The notes: generated by a model not told the origin, from the letters alone. A DNA stretch of 64,000 bases from Colwellia sp. 75C3 (GCF_002836255.1 NZ_PJAU01000033.1:1-64000); one strand, 5' to 3'; positions 49,101-57,772 are shown, counted from the first letter of the stretch. Numbers and translations: made by a program.

Positions 49101-50822
49101 CTAGCTTTGTAGTGTTAACCAATGTGCTTTTATTTTATCGGCAACCCGAAAGGCGTTGGCATAAATAGTAAAAGTATAAGGCACGCTGCCTCCTGTAGGC
49201 ATAAATGAACCATCCGTAACATACAAGTTATCGACTTCATGGGCTTGGCAGTTTTTATTGAGCACAGAGGTTTTAGGATCATTACCAAAACGACAACCAC
49301 CAGCCATTAAATTTGTGGAAGGATAGCCACTCACAGAAGAAGACACATTTTTTGCACCTAAGGCTTCAAGCAGCTTTTCAGCTTTTTTCGATAAGTACTC
49401 GCCTACTTCCAAGTCGTGATCATGATAACCAATACGTACTTTGGCTACTGGGTCGCCCCATTGATCAGTCACTTCGTTATCTAAGCTGACAAAACAGTCG
49501 TCAGTAGGTAGCCAGTCATTAAACACTTCAAAGCGTAGTGTTTTATAACTGGTGAATTCTGTTTTTAAACTTTGCTTTAAGTCTTCACCCCACAGTAACT
49601 GCTCATCACCGCTCTTGGTTACTCCCCACTGTGTGCCACGTGCTCTAGCAATGGGGTTTTGGTGGAATAAAAAGTCTATGGTGCCACCTTTGGCTTGGCC
49701 TTTGTTATTAGCGCCAGTAAAGCTTTTATCTGCTATTTGATACCAATCTTGCAGGGCACGATTAATAAACGGACCCACTTGCTTTAACTCATTAACTTTT
49801 TGCTCGGATAAGTCGGAATAATTAAAATCACCTTGTCCGGTACCGCCACCACTAAACAATAAATTTCTACCGACTTGACCACTATTATTTGCTAATCCTT
49901 GTGGGAATTTTTCACCAGTGGATGCTAATAATAAACGCGAAGTTTCTACCGCTTGGCAAGCCACGACATAAATTTTTGCACTAACAGATTTTTTACGTCC
50001 GACTTGATCGTAATAATGCACCGCAGTAATTTTACCCTCTTTATCACTGGCAATTTTGTAGACTTTTGCATTAGCTTTTATGGTGCAATTACCAGATGCT
50101 ACCGCATGGTTTAATAGTGCTGCTCGACCGCTACCTTTAGCGCCAGAGGCACAACCATAACTGCTGCAATATCCGGAATACTCGCAACTGCGCCTGCCCA
50201 TAGCCGGCTCAGATAAAATAGCTCTAGGTACGGGAATAGCATGATAACCAATTTCTTTCGCGGCTTTATCTATCCATGACGACATGGGTAATTCGGCAAT
50301 AGGAGGGTAGGGGAAGTCTGTTGAGCGAGGCTCTTGGTGTGGGTGTTCAACCACACGACCTGATACACCGACTTCGCGCTCTACTTTTGCATAATAAGGT
50401 TCGAGCTCATCGTAGCTTATTGGCCAATCTTCAATATTGGCACCTGGTATCGCGCCAAATTCAGATTTCAATCGAAAATCTATTGGTTTTAAACGATGGA
50501 AATAACCACTCATGAAATTTGATGAACCACCGACAACATTACCATTCCACCAGCTCCAGCCTGAATCACTGGTTTTTTCACCTTGCCAAAAAGGTTTGTC
50601 ATTTTCATCAAGGTACTCTTCTTCTATAACGTGCTGTTCATCAGTTAACTTTGGATTGTAAGCATCATGAATACTGATGGTTAGTTCATCTTTGAAGAAT
50701 TCTTTTTCAGTTAACCAAGGGCCTTTCTCAAGGACTAATACTTTAGCGCCCGCTTTTGCTAATTGATGGGCAATAGGGGAGGCGCCAGCACCGCTGCCGA
50801 TGATGCAAATGTCATAACTCAT
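49101..50822 (-). CDS. GMC-family FAD-dependent oxidoreductase
   Basis: The 573-residue protein has the FAD dinucleotide-binding motif CIIGSGAGASPIAHQLAKAG at the start, the GGSSNFMSGYFHRL segment, and a C-terminal GMC_oxred_C domain (MAGGCRFGNDP, then GSVPYTFTIYANA). Members oxidise sugars, gluconate or alcohols. It has no signal peptide of its own. Its ATG overlaps by 4 bases the stop of a Tat-signal subunit-3 gene, so it is probably exported as a complex with that protein. The usual cytochrome c partner is not in the window. Substrate is unknown. Confidence 0.92.
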   Translation of the reverse strand: MSYDICIIGSGAGASPIAHQLAKAGAKVLVLEKGPWLTEKEFFKDELTISIHDAYNPKLTDEQHVIEEEYLDENDKPFWQGEKTSDSGWSWWNGNVVGGSSNFMSGYFHRLKPIDFRLKSEFGAIPGANIEDWPISYDELEPYYAKVEREVGVSGRVVEHPHQEPRSTDFPYPPIAELPMSSWIDKAAKEIGYHAIPVPRAILSEPAMGRRSCEYSGYCSSYGCASGAKGSGRAALLNHAVASGNCTIKANAKVYKIASDKEGKITAVHYYDQVGRKKSVSAKIYVVACQAVETSRLLLASTGEKFPQGLANNSGQVGRNLLFSGGGTGQGDFNYSDLSEQKVNELKQVGPFINRALQDWYQIADKSFTGANNKGQAKGGTIDFLFHQNPIARARGTQWGVTKSGDEQLLWGEDLKQSLKTEFTSYKTLRFEVFNDWLPTDDCFVSLDNEVTDQWGDPVAKVRIGYHDHDLEVGEYLSKKAEKLLEALGAKNVSSSVSGYPSTNLMAGGCRFGNDPKTSVLNKNCQAHEVDNLYVTDGSFMPTGGSVPYTFTIYANAFRVADKIKAHWLTLQS

Positions 50823-51589
50823 GATTTTCTCGTTCCTTGGGGCGATTTCTTACGGCTCGTTGCGGTGTGCTTAGTGTCGTTAGCTATGCGTTTACTGTCA
50901 CTATTTATTTGTATATTGCTATGGTCAACTCGACTGATCAAATCAATACGGGCTCTGGTCGGTAATTCAAAATAACGTTGACCTTTTTCAGGCAAGGGGA
51001 AACCTGCTTGATGCTCTAGCCATTGCCAACCAATGCCGTCAGGATTGCCACCATAACTGGCAGGCGAAAGCATGGCTTGAAAAATATAGCCGAGTAACGT
51101 ATTTAACCAATTTTGACCTGCGCTTGATTGGCTAATGCCACGAAGCAACTGCTCTTTATCGGAAAAACTTAATTTTGCAAAGTCGGCTGATTTTTCGCTG
51201 TTGGCATAACCATTTAGCCAACCAACACCTTTGAAGATAAATTCTTTTTCGTCTTGCTCTGTCGGTTGTACCGTCATCACTTGGTATAAATAAGCGGTCG
51301 CTCTAATTTCACTCGCGCTAGGACCTGTTGGTGAACTTGGTAATAATTGATTTAGTGTTGCATCAAGTGTTAACCAAGGCTCAGTTTTAACTAACTCACT
51401 AAGCGATGTCTGTGCTTTAGCGCTAACACTAAACGTGGGTAAACTAGCTAATGCGCCCATACCCGCGGCTGATTTAAGGAAATGACGTCGACCCTGTTGC
51501 GCTTTTTTCTTTTTGTCTTTAATAAATTCAGGCGTTTGATGATTTTTATCAAAAAAAGACGTACATATATTTTTATTGTTCACTAACAT
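50819..51589 (-). CDS. Gluconate 2-dehydrogenase subunit 3 family protein (Tat exported)
   Basis: The 256-residue protein has a twin-arginine signal (GRRHFLKSAAGMGALASLP, about residues 33-51) after a charged lead, and cleavage is expected near AKA. The rest matches the gluconate_2-dh3 family: small helical subunits that accompany GMC dehydrogenases, with GVGWLNGYAN and YGGNPDGIGWQWLEHQAGFP. The gene overlaps the GMC gene and is upstream in the same transcript. Together they likely form a periplasmic dehydrogenase. The Tat motif and family are seen; complex formation is inferred. Confidence 0.88.
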   Translation of the reverse strand: MLVNNKNICTSFFDKNHQTPEFIKDKKKKAQQGRRHFLKSAAGMGALASLPTFSVSAKAQTSLSELVKTEPWLTLDATLNQLLPSSPTGPSASEIRATAYLYQVMTVQPTEQDEKEFIFKGVGWLNGYANSEKSADFAKLSFSDKEQLLRGISQSSAGQNWLNTLLGYIFQAMLSPASYGGNPDGIGWQWLEHQAGFPLPEKGQRYFELPTRARIDLISRVDHSNIQINSDSKRIANDTKHTATSRKKSPQGTRKS

Positions 51590-51670
51590 GCTCCACTAAC
51601 CTAGTCGATTTTCCATGAGAAGGTTTGATATTTTGGCTACTTGGAATGCGCTTACAGTTTGAGCAAGCAA

Positions 51671-52210
51671 CTATTCTACTGAGATAGTCGTTGCTAACTT
51701 TGTTTGAGCTGCAGTAGTACTAACAGACCATTCAGTTAAAAAATTTAACCACTGTGATTTTGAGTAATTATTACCAGCCAATAATTCAGCGGTATCTTTA
51801 GATAAAATCATTTTCCCTTGCGCTGTTGAAACATACATATGCGGATAACCCAGCACTGGAGGCAGTGATTTCATAAAATCATGATTTTCATTACTGTCAC
51901 TGACACTGATTTTTAGTAACACATATTGGCTATGCAATGCTTTATATACGTCGGGGTTTTTAGCAAGAAAACTGTCCATTTTGTGACACCAACTACACCA
52001 GCTGCCACCAATTTCAATAAGTACTTGGCGATTGCTTTCTTTCGCTAAGGCTAATGCTGCTGCCGCGTCTTTAAAAGGGTCACGTTGGTCATCGTATACT
52101 TTGCTGTATGTAGGTAAGTTTGCTGTGATCGAAGTAGATTCAGTATTCGCTGTGGCAATACTGCTTAGCAGTAAGCTTAAACTGATAACCAAGATGTTAA
52201 AAAATTTCAT
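51671..52210 (-). CDS. Periplasmic thioredoxin-family protein
   Basis: The 179-residue protein has a signal peptide (about 1-21, ending ATA) and a thioredoxin-like domain with the redox motif CSWC in EIGGSWCSWCHKMDSFLAKN, similar to the DUF255/thioredoxin_7 group. LPPVLGYPHMYVS supplies the conserved cis-Pro region. It lies 81 bases upstream of the Tat subunit-3 gene and may be co-transcribed. It may aid folding or reduction of the exported dehydrogenase; this is inference. Confidence 0.88.
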   Translation of the reverse strand: MKFFNILVISLSLLLSSIATANTESTSITANLPTYSKVYDDQRDPFKDAAAALALAKESNRQVLIEIGGSWCSWCHKMDSFLAKNPDVYKALHSQYVLLKISVSDSNENHDFMKSLPPVLGYPHMYVSTAQGKMILSKDTAELLAGNNYSKSQWLNFLTEWSVSTTAAQTKLATTISVE

Positions 52211-52286
52211 AAAATGCTCTGATAATATTTATAACTAAGACAACTACATGACCTTGTATTTGAGAACTATATTTCAAAAAAGTGTT

Positions 52287-52348
52287 TTATACCCGTTATC
52301 ATTCAAAGAGTGCTTAGAAACCTACATCTTGATTGGTAACGGGTATAA
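52287..52348. repeat. Inverted-repeat element, family A, short copy (62 bp)
   Basis: TTATACCCGTTATCATTCA and the nearly inverse TGATTGGTAACGGGTATAA enclose about 24 bases. The inner end CATCTTGATTGGTAACGGGT is almost the exact inverse of the left end of the copy at 56031. It is an internally deleted copy and now sits in the divergent spacer between the thioredoxin gene and rph. Confidence 0.75.
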
Positions 52349-52411
52349 GCATTATAATAGCCGGAATTAATTTATCAGTCTTAACTTATATTTATTATAA
52401 AGGAACACACC

Positions 52412-53125
52412 ATGCGTCCAAGCGGCAGAACATTAGGGCAAATACGTCCAGTAACGATCACCCGTCAATTTACTACCCATGCAGAAGGCTCAGTACTTAT
52501 TGAGTTTGGCGATACTAAAGTAATTTGTACTGCGACCGTTGAAGTTGGTGTACCACGTTTCTTAAAAGGCCAAGGTAAAGGTTGGGTTACTGCTGAATAC
52601 GGAATGTTACCTCGTTCTACTCACACACGTATGCGTCGCGAAGCTGCTTCAGGTAAGCAAAGCGGTCGTACGTTAGAAATTTCTCGCTTAATTGCGCGTG
52701 CATTACGTGCGGCAGTTGATTTGAAAGCCTTAGGTGAAAATACTATCTCAGTTGATTGTGATGTTATTCAAGCTGATGGTGGTACTCGTACTGCTGCTAT
52801 TACCGGTGCTTGTGTTGCGCTAGTTGATGCACTTAACTACATGCGTGCTAAAGACATCATTAAAACTAACCCACTTAAGCATATGATTGCTGCAGTGTCT
52901 GTTGGTATTTATAAAGGCGAAGCCGTTGCTGATTTAGATTACCCAGAAGATTCTGCTGCAGATACTGATATGAACGTTGTTATGACAGATACCGGTAAGC
53001 TTATTGAAGTACAAGGTACTGCTGAAGAAGCACCATTTAGCTTTGAAGAAATGCAAGCGATGCTTGAATTAGCTAAAAATGGTATCAACGAATTATTCGA
53101 CCTACAAAAAGCAGCATTAAGCTAA
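52412..53125 (+). CDS. rph: Ribonuclease PH
   Basis: RNase PH is a phosphorolytic 3'-5' exoribonuclease that trims tRNA precursors. The 237-residue product begins [16 protein letters not shown] and contains VSRF-type sequences typical of the family, including [40 protein letters not shown] and [18 protein letters not shown]. The intact length contrasts with the frameshifted rph of common E. coli K-12 strains. AAAGGAAC gives a good ribosome binding site. pyrE follows after 18 bases. Confidence 0.97.
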   Translation: MRPSGRTLGQIRPVTITRQFTTHAEGSVLIEFGDTKVICTATVEVGVPRFLKGQGKGWVTAEYGMLPRSTHTRMRREAASGKQSGRTLEISRLIARALRAAVDLKALGENTISVDCDVIQADGGTRTAAITGACVALVDALNYMRAKDIIKTNPLKHMIAAVSVGIYKGEAVADLDYPEDSAADTDMNVVMTDTGKLIEVQGTAEEAPFSFEEMQAMLELAKNGINELFDLQKAALS

Positions 53126-53143
53126 GCGAACAGGAAATTAACT

Positions 53144-53797
53144 ATGAAAGATTATCAACGCGAGTTTATTGAATTTGCGATAGAAAAACAGGTATTACGC
53201 TTTGGTGAGTTCACCTTAAAGTCTGGTCGAGTTAGCCCTTACTTTTTTAACGCGGGTATGTTTAAAACCGGCGGTGATTTAGCACGTTTAGGTCGTTTTT
53301 ATGCGGCTACGTTAATGGATGCAAAAATCGATTTCGATTTGGTTTTTGGTCCAGCTTATAAAGGTATCCCAATTGCGACTACAACCACAGTTGCGTTGTT
53401 CGATCACCATAATATTGATGTGCCTTATTGCTTTAACCGTAAAGAAGCAAAAACGCATGGTGAAGGTGGTTCATTAGTGGGCGCTGATCTTGAAGGTAAA
53501 ATCATGTTAGTTGATGATGTTATCACTGCCGGTACTGCTATCCGTGAATCAATGGAAATTATTAAAACACATGGCGCACAGCTTTCTGGTGTTTTGATTG
53601 CCCTTGACCGTCAAGAAAAAGGTCAAGGCGAACTTTCAGCAATTCAAGAAGTTGAACGTGATTTTGGTACACAAGTTGCGGCGATTGTTACTTTAGGTGA
53701 TGTTGTAACCTTCCTTGAAGAACAAGTAGCGAGTAAACCTGAATTAGCAGAGAACTTAGCAAGCATTAAAAAATATCGTTTAAATTACGGTATCTAA
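53144..53797 (+). CDS. pyrE: Orotate phosphoribosyltransferase
   Basis: PyrE joins orotate to PRPP in pyrimidine synthesis. The 217-residue protein has [18 protein letters not shown] near the start, the FGPAYKGIP segment, [13 protein letters not shown] (flexible loop), and the PRPP-binding motif [13 protein letters not shown] (about 122-134). The rph-pyrE spacer is 18 bases, too short for the UTP-sensing attenuator known between these genes in E. coli, so that control is absent here. Confidence 0.97.
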   Translation: MKDYQREFIEFAIEKQVLRFGEFTLKSGRVSPYFFNAGMFKTGGDLARLGRFYAATLMDAKIDFDLVFGPAYKGIPIATTTTVALFDHHNIDVPYCFNRKEAKTHGEGGSLVGADLEGKIMLVDDVITAGTAIRESMEIIKTHGAQLSGVLIALDRQEKGQGELSAIQEVERDFGTQVAAIVTLGDVVTFLEEQVASKPELAENLASIKKYRLNYGI

Positions 53798-53846
53798 TGT
53801 ACTAACAGTCTTTAGTGAATAAAGTTTAGTGACTTACCTTTAAATA

Positions 53847-54005
53847 ATACCAATTCCGATAAGTTTCTGATCTTGTTGTACGAAGTAAAAATATTTCAGG
53901 GTAAGGCGCTTGATTGACCAATAGCTGGCTATTGGGATTGAAAGCAACGCCGTCATGGAGAATTTTAGCCAGTACAAGTGGTCAATAATTTAACGGAATT
54001 GGTAT
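53847..54005. repeat. Inverted-repeat element, family B (159 bp)
   Basis: ATACCAATTCCGATAA (left) and TTAACGGAATTGGTAT (right) are near-perfect inverted termini. An internal hairpin, CCAATAGC-TG-GCTATTGG, lies at 53918-53935. No coding frame is present. The termini differ from those of family A, so this is a second MITE-like family. It follows pyrE and abuts the terminator at 54007. Confidence 0.75.
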
Positions 54006-54006
54006 A

Positions 54007-54049
54007 ATAACGCCTTTGAAGCAAAATGTTTCAAAGGCGTTATTTTTTT
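54007..54049 (+). terminator. Terminator of rph-pyrE
   Basis: ATAACGCCTTTGAA (54007-54020) pairs with TTCAAAGGCGTTAT (54030-54043), followed by a run of seven or so T. The repeat element lies between pyrE and this terminator, so the element is transcribed with the operon. Confidence 0.85.
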
Positions 54050-54115
54050 GCGTAGTATAAAGCTTGTTACCTAATAAGCAGTCTATCGCCAACTTTAAAT
54101 TAACAGGAAATCATC

Positions 54116-55504
54116 ATGCAAAATGCCAATAAGTATATGTTCTTACTATTATGGTTGGTCAGTACGCTGTCATTTGCCCAAGGGCAGCAAGATTGCCTGA
54201 CCATTCAAGGTGATTATGTATTTCTCATAGAATCGGGTAAGTATCGCTTCTCTAATGAAGTAGCTAATGAAACATCAGCTAAGTCTCTAGCAGCGGTTAA
54301 CTTTAAAAACTTACCAAGTTACCAGCAATACCTTGCAGATGCTTACCAGGTCATTAGTAATAAAAATCCTAGGGCTAATATGCCTTGTCCTATTATTACT
54401 GATACCTACCAACAATTAGCGAAACAAAATCAATGGTCAAAAACACCGACAATAAGTCAATTGGTTGCTCCGTTTGAGCTAACGCAAGATAATAACGACA
54501 AAGCTATTTTACTTATTCATGGTTTAACGGACTCTCCGTTTTCTTTTCATGATCTTAGCCAGTATTTCTACCAACAGGGTTTTACCGTACGTACTTTGTT
54601 ATTGCCAGGGCATGGCATAGCACCTTCTGAATTGTTGAATACGGATTATGAAGCGTGGCAACAAGCAGCAAAATTTTCCATTGAAGAAACGTTAAGTGAT
54701 TATCAGCAGGTGTACCTGGGTGGGCTATCTACTGGTGGCGCACTTATCTTTGATTACTTGATGCAACAAAAGCATGTAGATGAAAAAATTAAAGGCCTGT
54801 TTATGTGGTCGCCCGCTTCAAAAGCAAAAAGTGACTTAGCTTGGTTGGCACAATATATTGATGCTATCCCTTTTGTTGATTGGATTGATTTAGATGCAGA
54901 TATTGATTTTGCTAAATATGAGTCATTTCCCTTTAACGCTGGCGCACAAGTGCACGCGATAATGAGCCTTGTTGTTGGCAGTGAAGTTTTAGCGAGTCGA
55001 CAGCTGCATAATATTCCATTATTTGTTGTTGCCAGTGAACATGATCAAACCATAGATACAGAACATACCTTACAACTCGTTCAGGAGTGGCAGCTAGCAT
55101 CCCCTAAAGAACAGATGAAAAAGAGTATGTTGATTTATTATGGAGATGAGAAAAAACTGCCAACGAAGTTAACCGATGTAATGGCCGTGATTGTGCCAGA
55201 GTGCTCAGTTGAAAGCTTATGCAGTGACATTTTCGATGTTTCTCATATTGCTACAACCAATTCCCCTGATAATCCACATTATGGCGTTAAAGGCCAATAT
55301 AGAAACTGTGGTCACTATGTGAAAGATGTGGAACGTTATCAAGCGTGTAAGCAGAATAAACAGGTTATTAAAGGGGAGGTTACAGAAATGAACCTAACTC
55401 ATGACTTGCCAATACAAAGACTGACTTATAATCCTTATTATCAAGAAATGCTTGGTGAAATGACAACGTTTTTAAAGGCTACCCAGCTGTCAGTTAGTGA
55501 TTAA
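54116..55504 (+). CDS. Exported alpha/beta hydrolase (serine lipase/esterase type)
   Basis: The 462-residue protein has a signal peptide (about 1-20, LLWLVSTLSFAQG) and an alpha/beta-hydrolase domain. The oxyanion region reads LLIHGLTDSPFSFHDL (about 137-152) and the nucleophile elbow LGGLSTGGALIF gives GxSxG as GLSTG. VVASEHDQTID supplies the likely acid, and a His near DVSHIA or NPHYGV the likely base. It resembles monoglyceride lipase/serine aminopeptidase S33 proteins. Its last 19 codons and stop are duplicated downstream. Substrate is unknown. Confidence 0.88.
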   Translation: MQNANKYMFLLLWLVSTLSFAQGQQDCLTIQGDYVFLIESGKYRFSNEVANETSAKSLAAVNFKNLPSYQQYLADAYQVISNKNPRANMPCPIITDTYQQLAKQNQWSKTPTISQLVAPFELTQDNNDKAILLIHGLTDSPFSFHDLSQYFYQQGFTVRTLLLPGHGIAPSELLNTDYEAWQQAAKFSIEETLSDYQQVYLGGLSTGGALIFDYLMQQKHVDEKIKGLFMWSPASKAKSDLAWLAQYIDAIPFVDWIDLDADIDFAKYESFPFNAGAQVHAIMSLVVGSEVLASRQLHNIPLFVVASEHDQTIDTEHTLQLVQEWQLASPKEQMKKSMLIYYGDEKKLPTKLTDVMAVIVPECSVESLCSDIFDVSHIATTNSPDNPHYGVKGQYRNCGHYVKDVERYQACKQNKQVIKGEVTEMNLTHDLPIQRLTYNPYYQEMLGEMTTFLKATQLSVSD

Positions 55505-55545
55505 CGCGGGTATTTCAATCACTGCTTAAAAATACACAGAAAAGC
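55505..55545 (-). pseudogene. Remnant of the 3' end of a small-exported-protein gene
   Basis: On the minus strand the sequence can be aligned with the last codons of the gene at 55695-56027. The tail reads LKYPR-stop against LKYAR-stop, with an in-frame stop just upstream. It is a decayed second copy of that gene's 3' end. Confidence 0.55.
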
Positions 55546-55602
55546 CATGGGGATTTAAAAATTAACGATTAAAAGCTGGATGCTCGATCAGAAACTTCGA
55601 GC

Positions 55603-55698
55603 ATGACGATTCATCCTGTCTATAAACCCAATGACCAAGAAGTGCATGGTGAAATGACAACGTTTTTAAAGGCTACCCAGCTGTCAGTTAGTGATTAA
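55603..55698 (+). pseudogene. Remnant of a second hydrolase gene (3' end)
   Basis: A short 31-codon frame ends in the same GEMTTFLKATQLSVSD as the intact hydrolase. The preceding residues (VYKPNDQEVH) align with TYNPYYQEML at reduced identity. It has no ribosome binding site and no room for a catalytic domain, so it is read as the tail of a lost paralogue. Confidence 0.6.
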
Positions 55699-56027
55699 CG
55701 CGCGTACTTCAACCACAGCTTATAAAAAACAGCATTACATGTTGGATTGTCATCCATTTTTCCATCTCTATCACAATCTGAACCGGTCAACGATTTAGCC
55801 ACTTGTTGACCGTATTCCTCTATATCTGCTTTAGTTGGCATTACCGTTATAGTCACCTTCGGTGATTGATCAATAAAGTCCGCCACATCTAAGTAGCCAG
55901 TAAATACTTCTTTAGTAATCAAATGACTAATATCACGTGCGACTGGATTTTTTGCACTTAAAGTTAGTGGTGTTAAAGCTAAACTTGCTGCCAGAAGCAG
56001 AATTATAAATTTCATTAAAGTCATCAA
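55695..56027 (-). CDS. Small exported protein with a DxDxDG-type loop
   Basis: The 110-residue protein has a signal peptide (about 1-24, LLLAASLALTPLTLSA). The mature part ends in GSDCDRDGKMDDNPTC, which contains an EF-hand-like DxDxDG calcium loop enclosed by two cysteines that could form a disulfide. I do not recognise the family. ATG at residue 5 is an alternative start. It is convergent with the hydrolase, and its 3' end overlaps the duplicated segment. Confidence 0.7.
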   Translation of the reverse strand: MMTLMKFIILLLAASLALTPLTLSAKNPVARDISHLITKEVFTGYLDVADFIDQSPKVTITVMPTKADIEEYGQQVAKSLTGSDCDRDGKMDDNPTCNAVFYKLWLKYAR

Positions 56028-56030
56028 TAT

Positions 56031-56296
56031 ATATACCCGTTATCAATCAAGATGCATGTTTCAGAGTGCTTGAGCAATTTCAATTCAAGGCGCTGTGATG
56101 AAGTAATGGTTATTCCCTTATAAGTCACAGCAACGATGAAATGATGTTGCTCAAGCACTTCTTCGATGGGTTTAAAATGACTTTATACTGTGTTAAATAA
56201 TCAAACCATAGAGTGACTATGCTTAAATCATTTGCCTTGCCTAAAGTCATTTAAATTCCCACTGAAATCCTGCACTTTGAATGGTAATGGGTATAT
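56031..56296. repeat. Inverted-repeat element, family A, full copy 2 (266 bp)
   Basis: Left end ATATACCCGTTATCAATCAA and right end TTGAATGGTAATGGGTATAT are imperfect inverse copies. Inner blocks TTGCCTTGCCTAAAG and TTCCCTTA are shared with the copy at 38016. It contains no gene and lies between the small exported protein and the sigma-54 control region. Confidence 0.8.
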
Positions 56297-56352
56297 GAGT
56301 AAACAAAGTATACCCTACTCAAGTTATAAGCCCAGATAAGCATCTGCTATTG

Positions 56353-56370
56353 CATCCCTGATTTGGGATG
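56353..56370. promoter_or_regulatory. Candidate activator site 1 (CATCCC-N6-GGGATG)
   Basis: CATCCC-TGATTT-GGGATG is a perfect six-base-arm inverted repeat. The same arms and spacer length recur 33 bases downstream. Its centre lies about 127 bases upstream of the predicted sigma-54 transcription start, a normal enhancer position. Confidence 0.75.
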
Positions 56371-56385
56371 TATTTTCATTTTCCT

Positions 56386-56403
56386 CATCCCAAAAGTGGG
56401 ATG
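56386..56403. promoter_or_regulatory. Candidate activator site 2 (CATCCC-N6-GGGATG)
   Basis: CATCCC-AAAAGT-GGGATG has the same arms as site 1, here extended to nine bases each side (CCTCATCCC and GGGATGAGG). The 33-base centre distance is about three helical turns. The likely ligand is the NtrC-family regulator encoded at 61180-62568. Confidence 0.78.
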
Positions 56404-56462
56404 AGGTTATTTAATAATTCCACCACTAAATGTAACGTACTGTTTTATATGCTTAATTATTG

Positions 56463-56478
56463 TGGCACAACTTTCGCT
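56463..56478 (+). promoter_or_regulatory. Sigma-54 (-24/-12) promoter of the export operon
   Basis: TGGCAC-AACTT-TCGCT matches TGGCAC-N5-TTGCW with one mismatch. The invariant GG (56464-56465) and GC (56476-56477) are 12 bases apart, exactly as required. Transcription would start near 56489, 27 bases before the adaptor gene. Confidence 0.75.
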
Positions 56479-56515
56479 TAGTTAAGCTTATATTAAAAAA
56501 CAATTTAGGTCTGTT

Positions 56516-57772
56516 ATGGACATCATTAAGCAAACTAAAAAGCCCATTTATAAAAATAAAAAATTCCTTACCGCTGCGGGCGTAATTACACTGGCGGGTT
56601 TATTGATTGCCAGCTCACAAATACGTTTTGCTGGATTTTCTGTGCAATCGAATTCGGTGATTACTGCCGTGGTTAAGCAAGGTGATTTTGATATTAAAAT
56701 TTCAGGGCCAGGTATTTTAGCGCCTAGGGATGTACGTTGGGTTGCTAGTACTGTCGCTGGCAAGGTTGAACGTATTTTAGTAAAACCCGGTGCACATGTA
56801 ACCAAAGGACAATTAATTGTTGAGTTGCTTAACCCTGAGTTAGACCAAAAAGTACAAGAGTTACACTGGGAAGTCGAAGCCATGCAAGCACAAACTCGTG
56901 CATTAAAGGTTGGTCAAGACACACAAGTACTTGATATGAAGGCTAGTACTTTAGATACACAAATGCGATATGAAAAAGCCAAAATGCGATTAGATGCTGA
57001 AGCGCAATTAATCAAAGTAGGTAATTCTACAGTGTCAAAATTGGATTTTGCTTCATCAAAGCTAACGGTTAATCAACTAGTCAAAACCATTGAAATTAAT
57101 GAAATGAGAGCAAAGCAATTATTGCTTAATTTAGCCGCACAATTTGAAGCGCAAACTGCCTTACTTAATAAGTTAAAAAAGATGTATGAAAGAGCACAAT
57201 TTCAATTGGCCTCACTTAATGTTAAAGCCCCTTTAGCTGGAGTATTACAAGCGATGCCACTTGAATTAGGCCAACGTGTTGCGATTGGTGGCAATATTGC
57301 TAAGTTTGCTAAAAAAGGTGATTTAATTGCTGAATTAAAAGTACCAGAGCTTAATGCCGGCGATATCATTATCGGACAAAAAGTTAGCGTTGATACACGT
57401 TTCAATCAAATTCAAGGCAAGGTCATTCGTATAGACCCTGCGGTAGTGAATGGCACAGTACAAGTGGATGTTGAGCTTACCTCGATACTACCGGATGAAG
57501 CTAGACCTGACCTGTCCATTGATGGTGAAATATTTATTACCCAGAAGAAAAATAGCATTTTTGTTAGGCGTCCTGCTTTTTCTCAAGCAAACCGAACTAT
57601 GTCCATATATTTACTTAATAGCGAGCAAAGCAGTGCTAGGCAAACAGAGGTGCAATTTGGCTTATCGTCGAGTATTGATATCGAAGTGACTAGCGGCTTA
57701 AAAGCGGGAGACCGAATTATTGTCTCAGAGCAAAGTAGTTTTGAACGCCATAAACAAGTTGCGCTGAATTAA
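56516..57772 (+). CDS. HlyD/MacA-type periplasmic adaptor subunit
   Basis: The 418-residue protein has one N-terminal membrane anchor (about 18-36) and a biotinyl-lipoyl-like half before and after a long coiled-coil hairpin (about 110-220, Leu/Ala/Gln-rich). A beta-barrel domain and a membrane-proximal domain follow. VERILVKPGAHVTKGQLIVEL and LQAMPLELGQRVAIGG are the lipoyl halves. Adaptors of this type link an inner-membrane transporter to a TolC-like outer channel; none is encoded here. It is the first gene of the sigma-54-type operon, followed by an ATPase and a permease. Confidence 0.9.
   Translation: MDIIKQTKKPIYKNKKFLTAAGVITLAGLLIASSQIRFAGFSVQSNSVITAVVKQGDFDIKISGPGILAPRDVRWVASTVAGKVERILVKPGAHVTKGQLIVELLNPELDQKVQELHWEVEAMQAQTRALKVGQDTQVLDMKASTLDTQMRYEKAKMRLDAEAQLIKVGNSTVSKLDFASSKLTVNQLVKTIEINEMRAKQLLLNLAAQFEAQTALLNKLKKMYERAQFQLASLNVKAPLAGVLQAMPLELGQRVAIGGNIAKFAKKGDLIAELKVPELNAGDIIIGQKVSVDTRFNQIQGKVIRIDPAVVNGTVQVDVELTSILPDEARPDLSIDGEIFITQKKNSIFVRRPAFSQANRTMSIYLLNSEQSSARQTEVQFGLSSSIDIEVTSGLKAGDRIIVSEQSSFERHKQVALN

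Larger units (their letters stand above)
55454..55702. repeat. 55-bp direct repeat covering convergent gene ends
   Basis: Bases 55454-55508 recur exactly at 55648-55702. The unit includes the last codons and stop of the hydrolase gene and the first bases of the stop end of the convergent small gene. Weaker similarity extends to both sides for about 20-30 bases. Confidence 0.9.

Noticed and set aside
53126-53143. pyrE attenuator between rph and pyrE
   Set aside because: The spacer is only 18 bases and has no hairpin or leader peptide.
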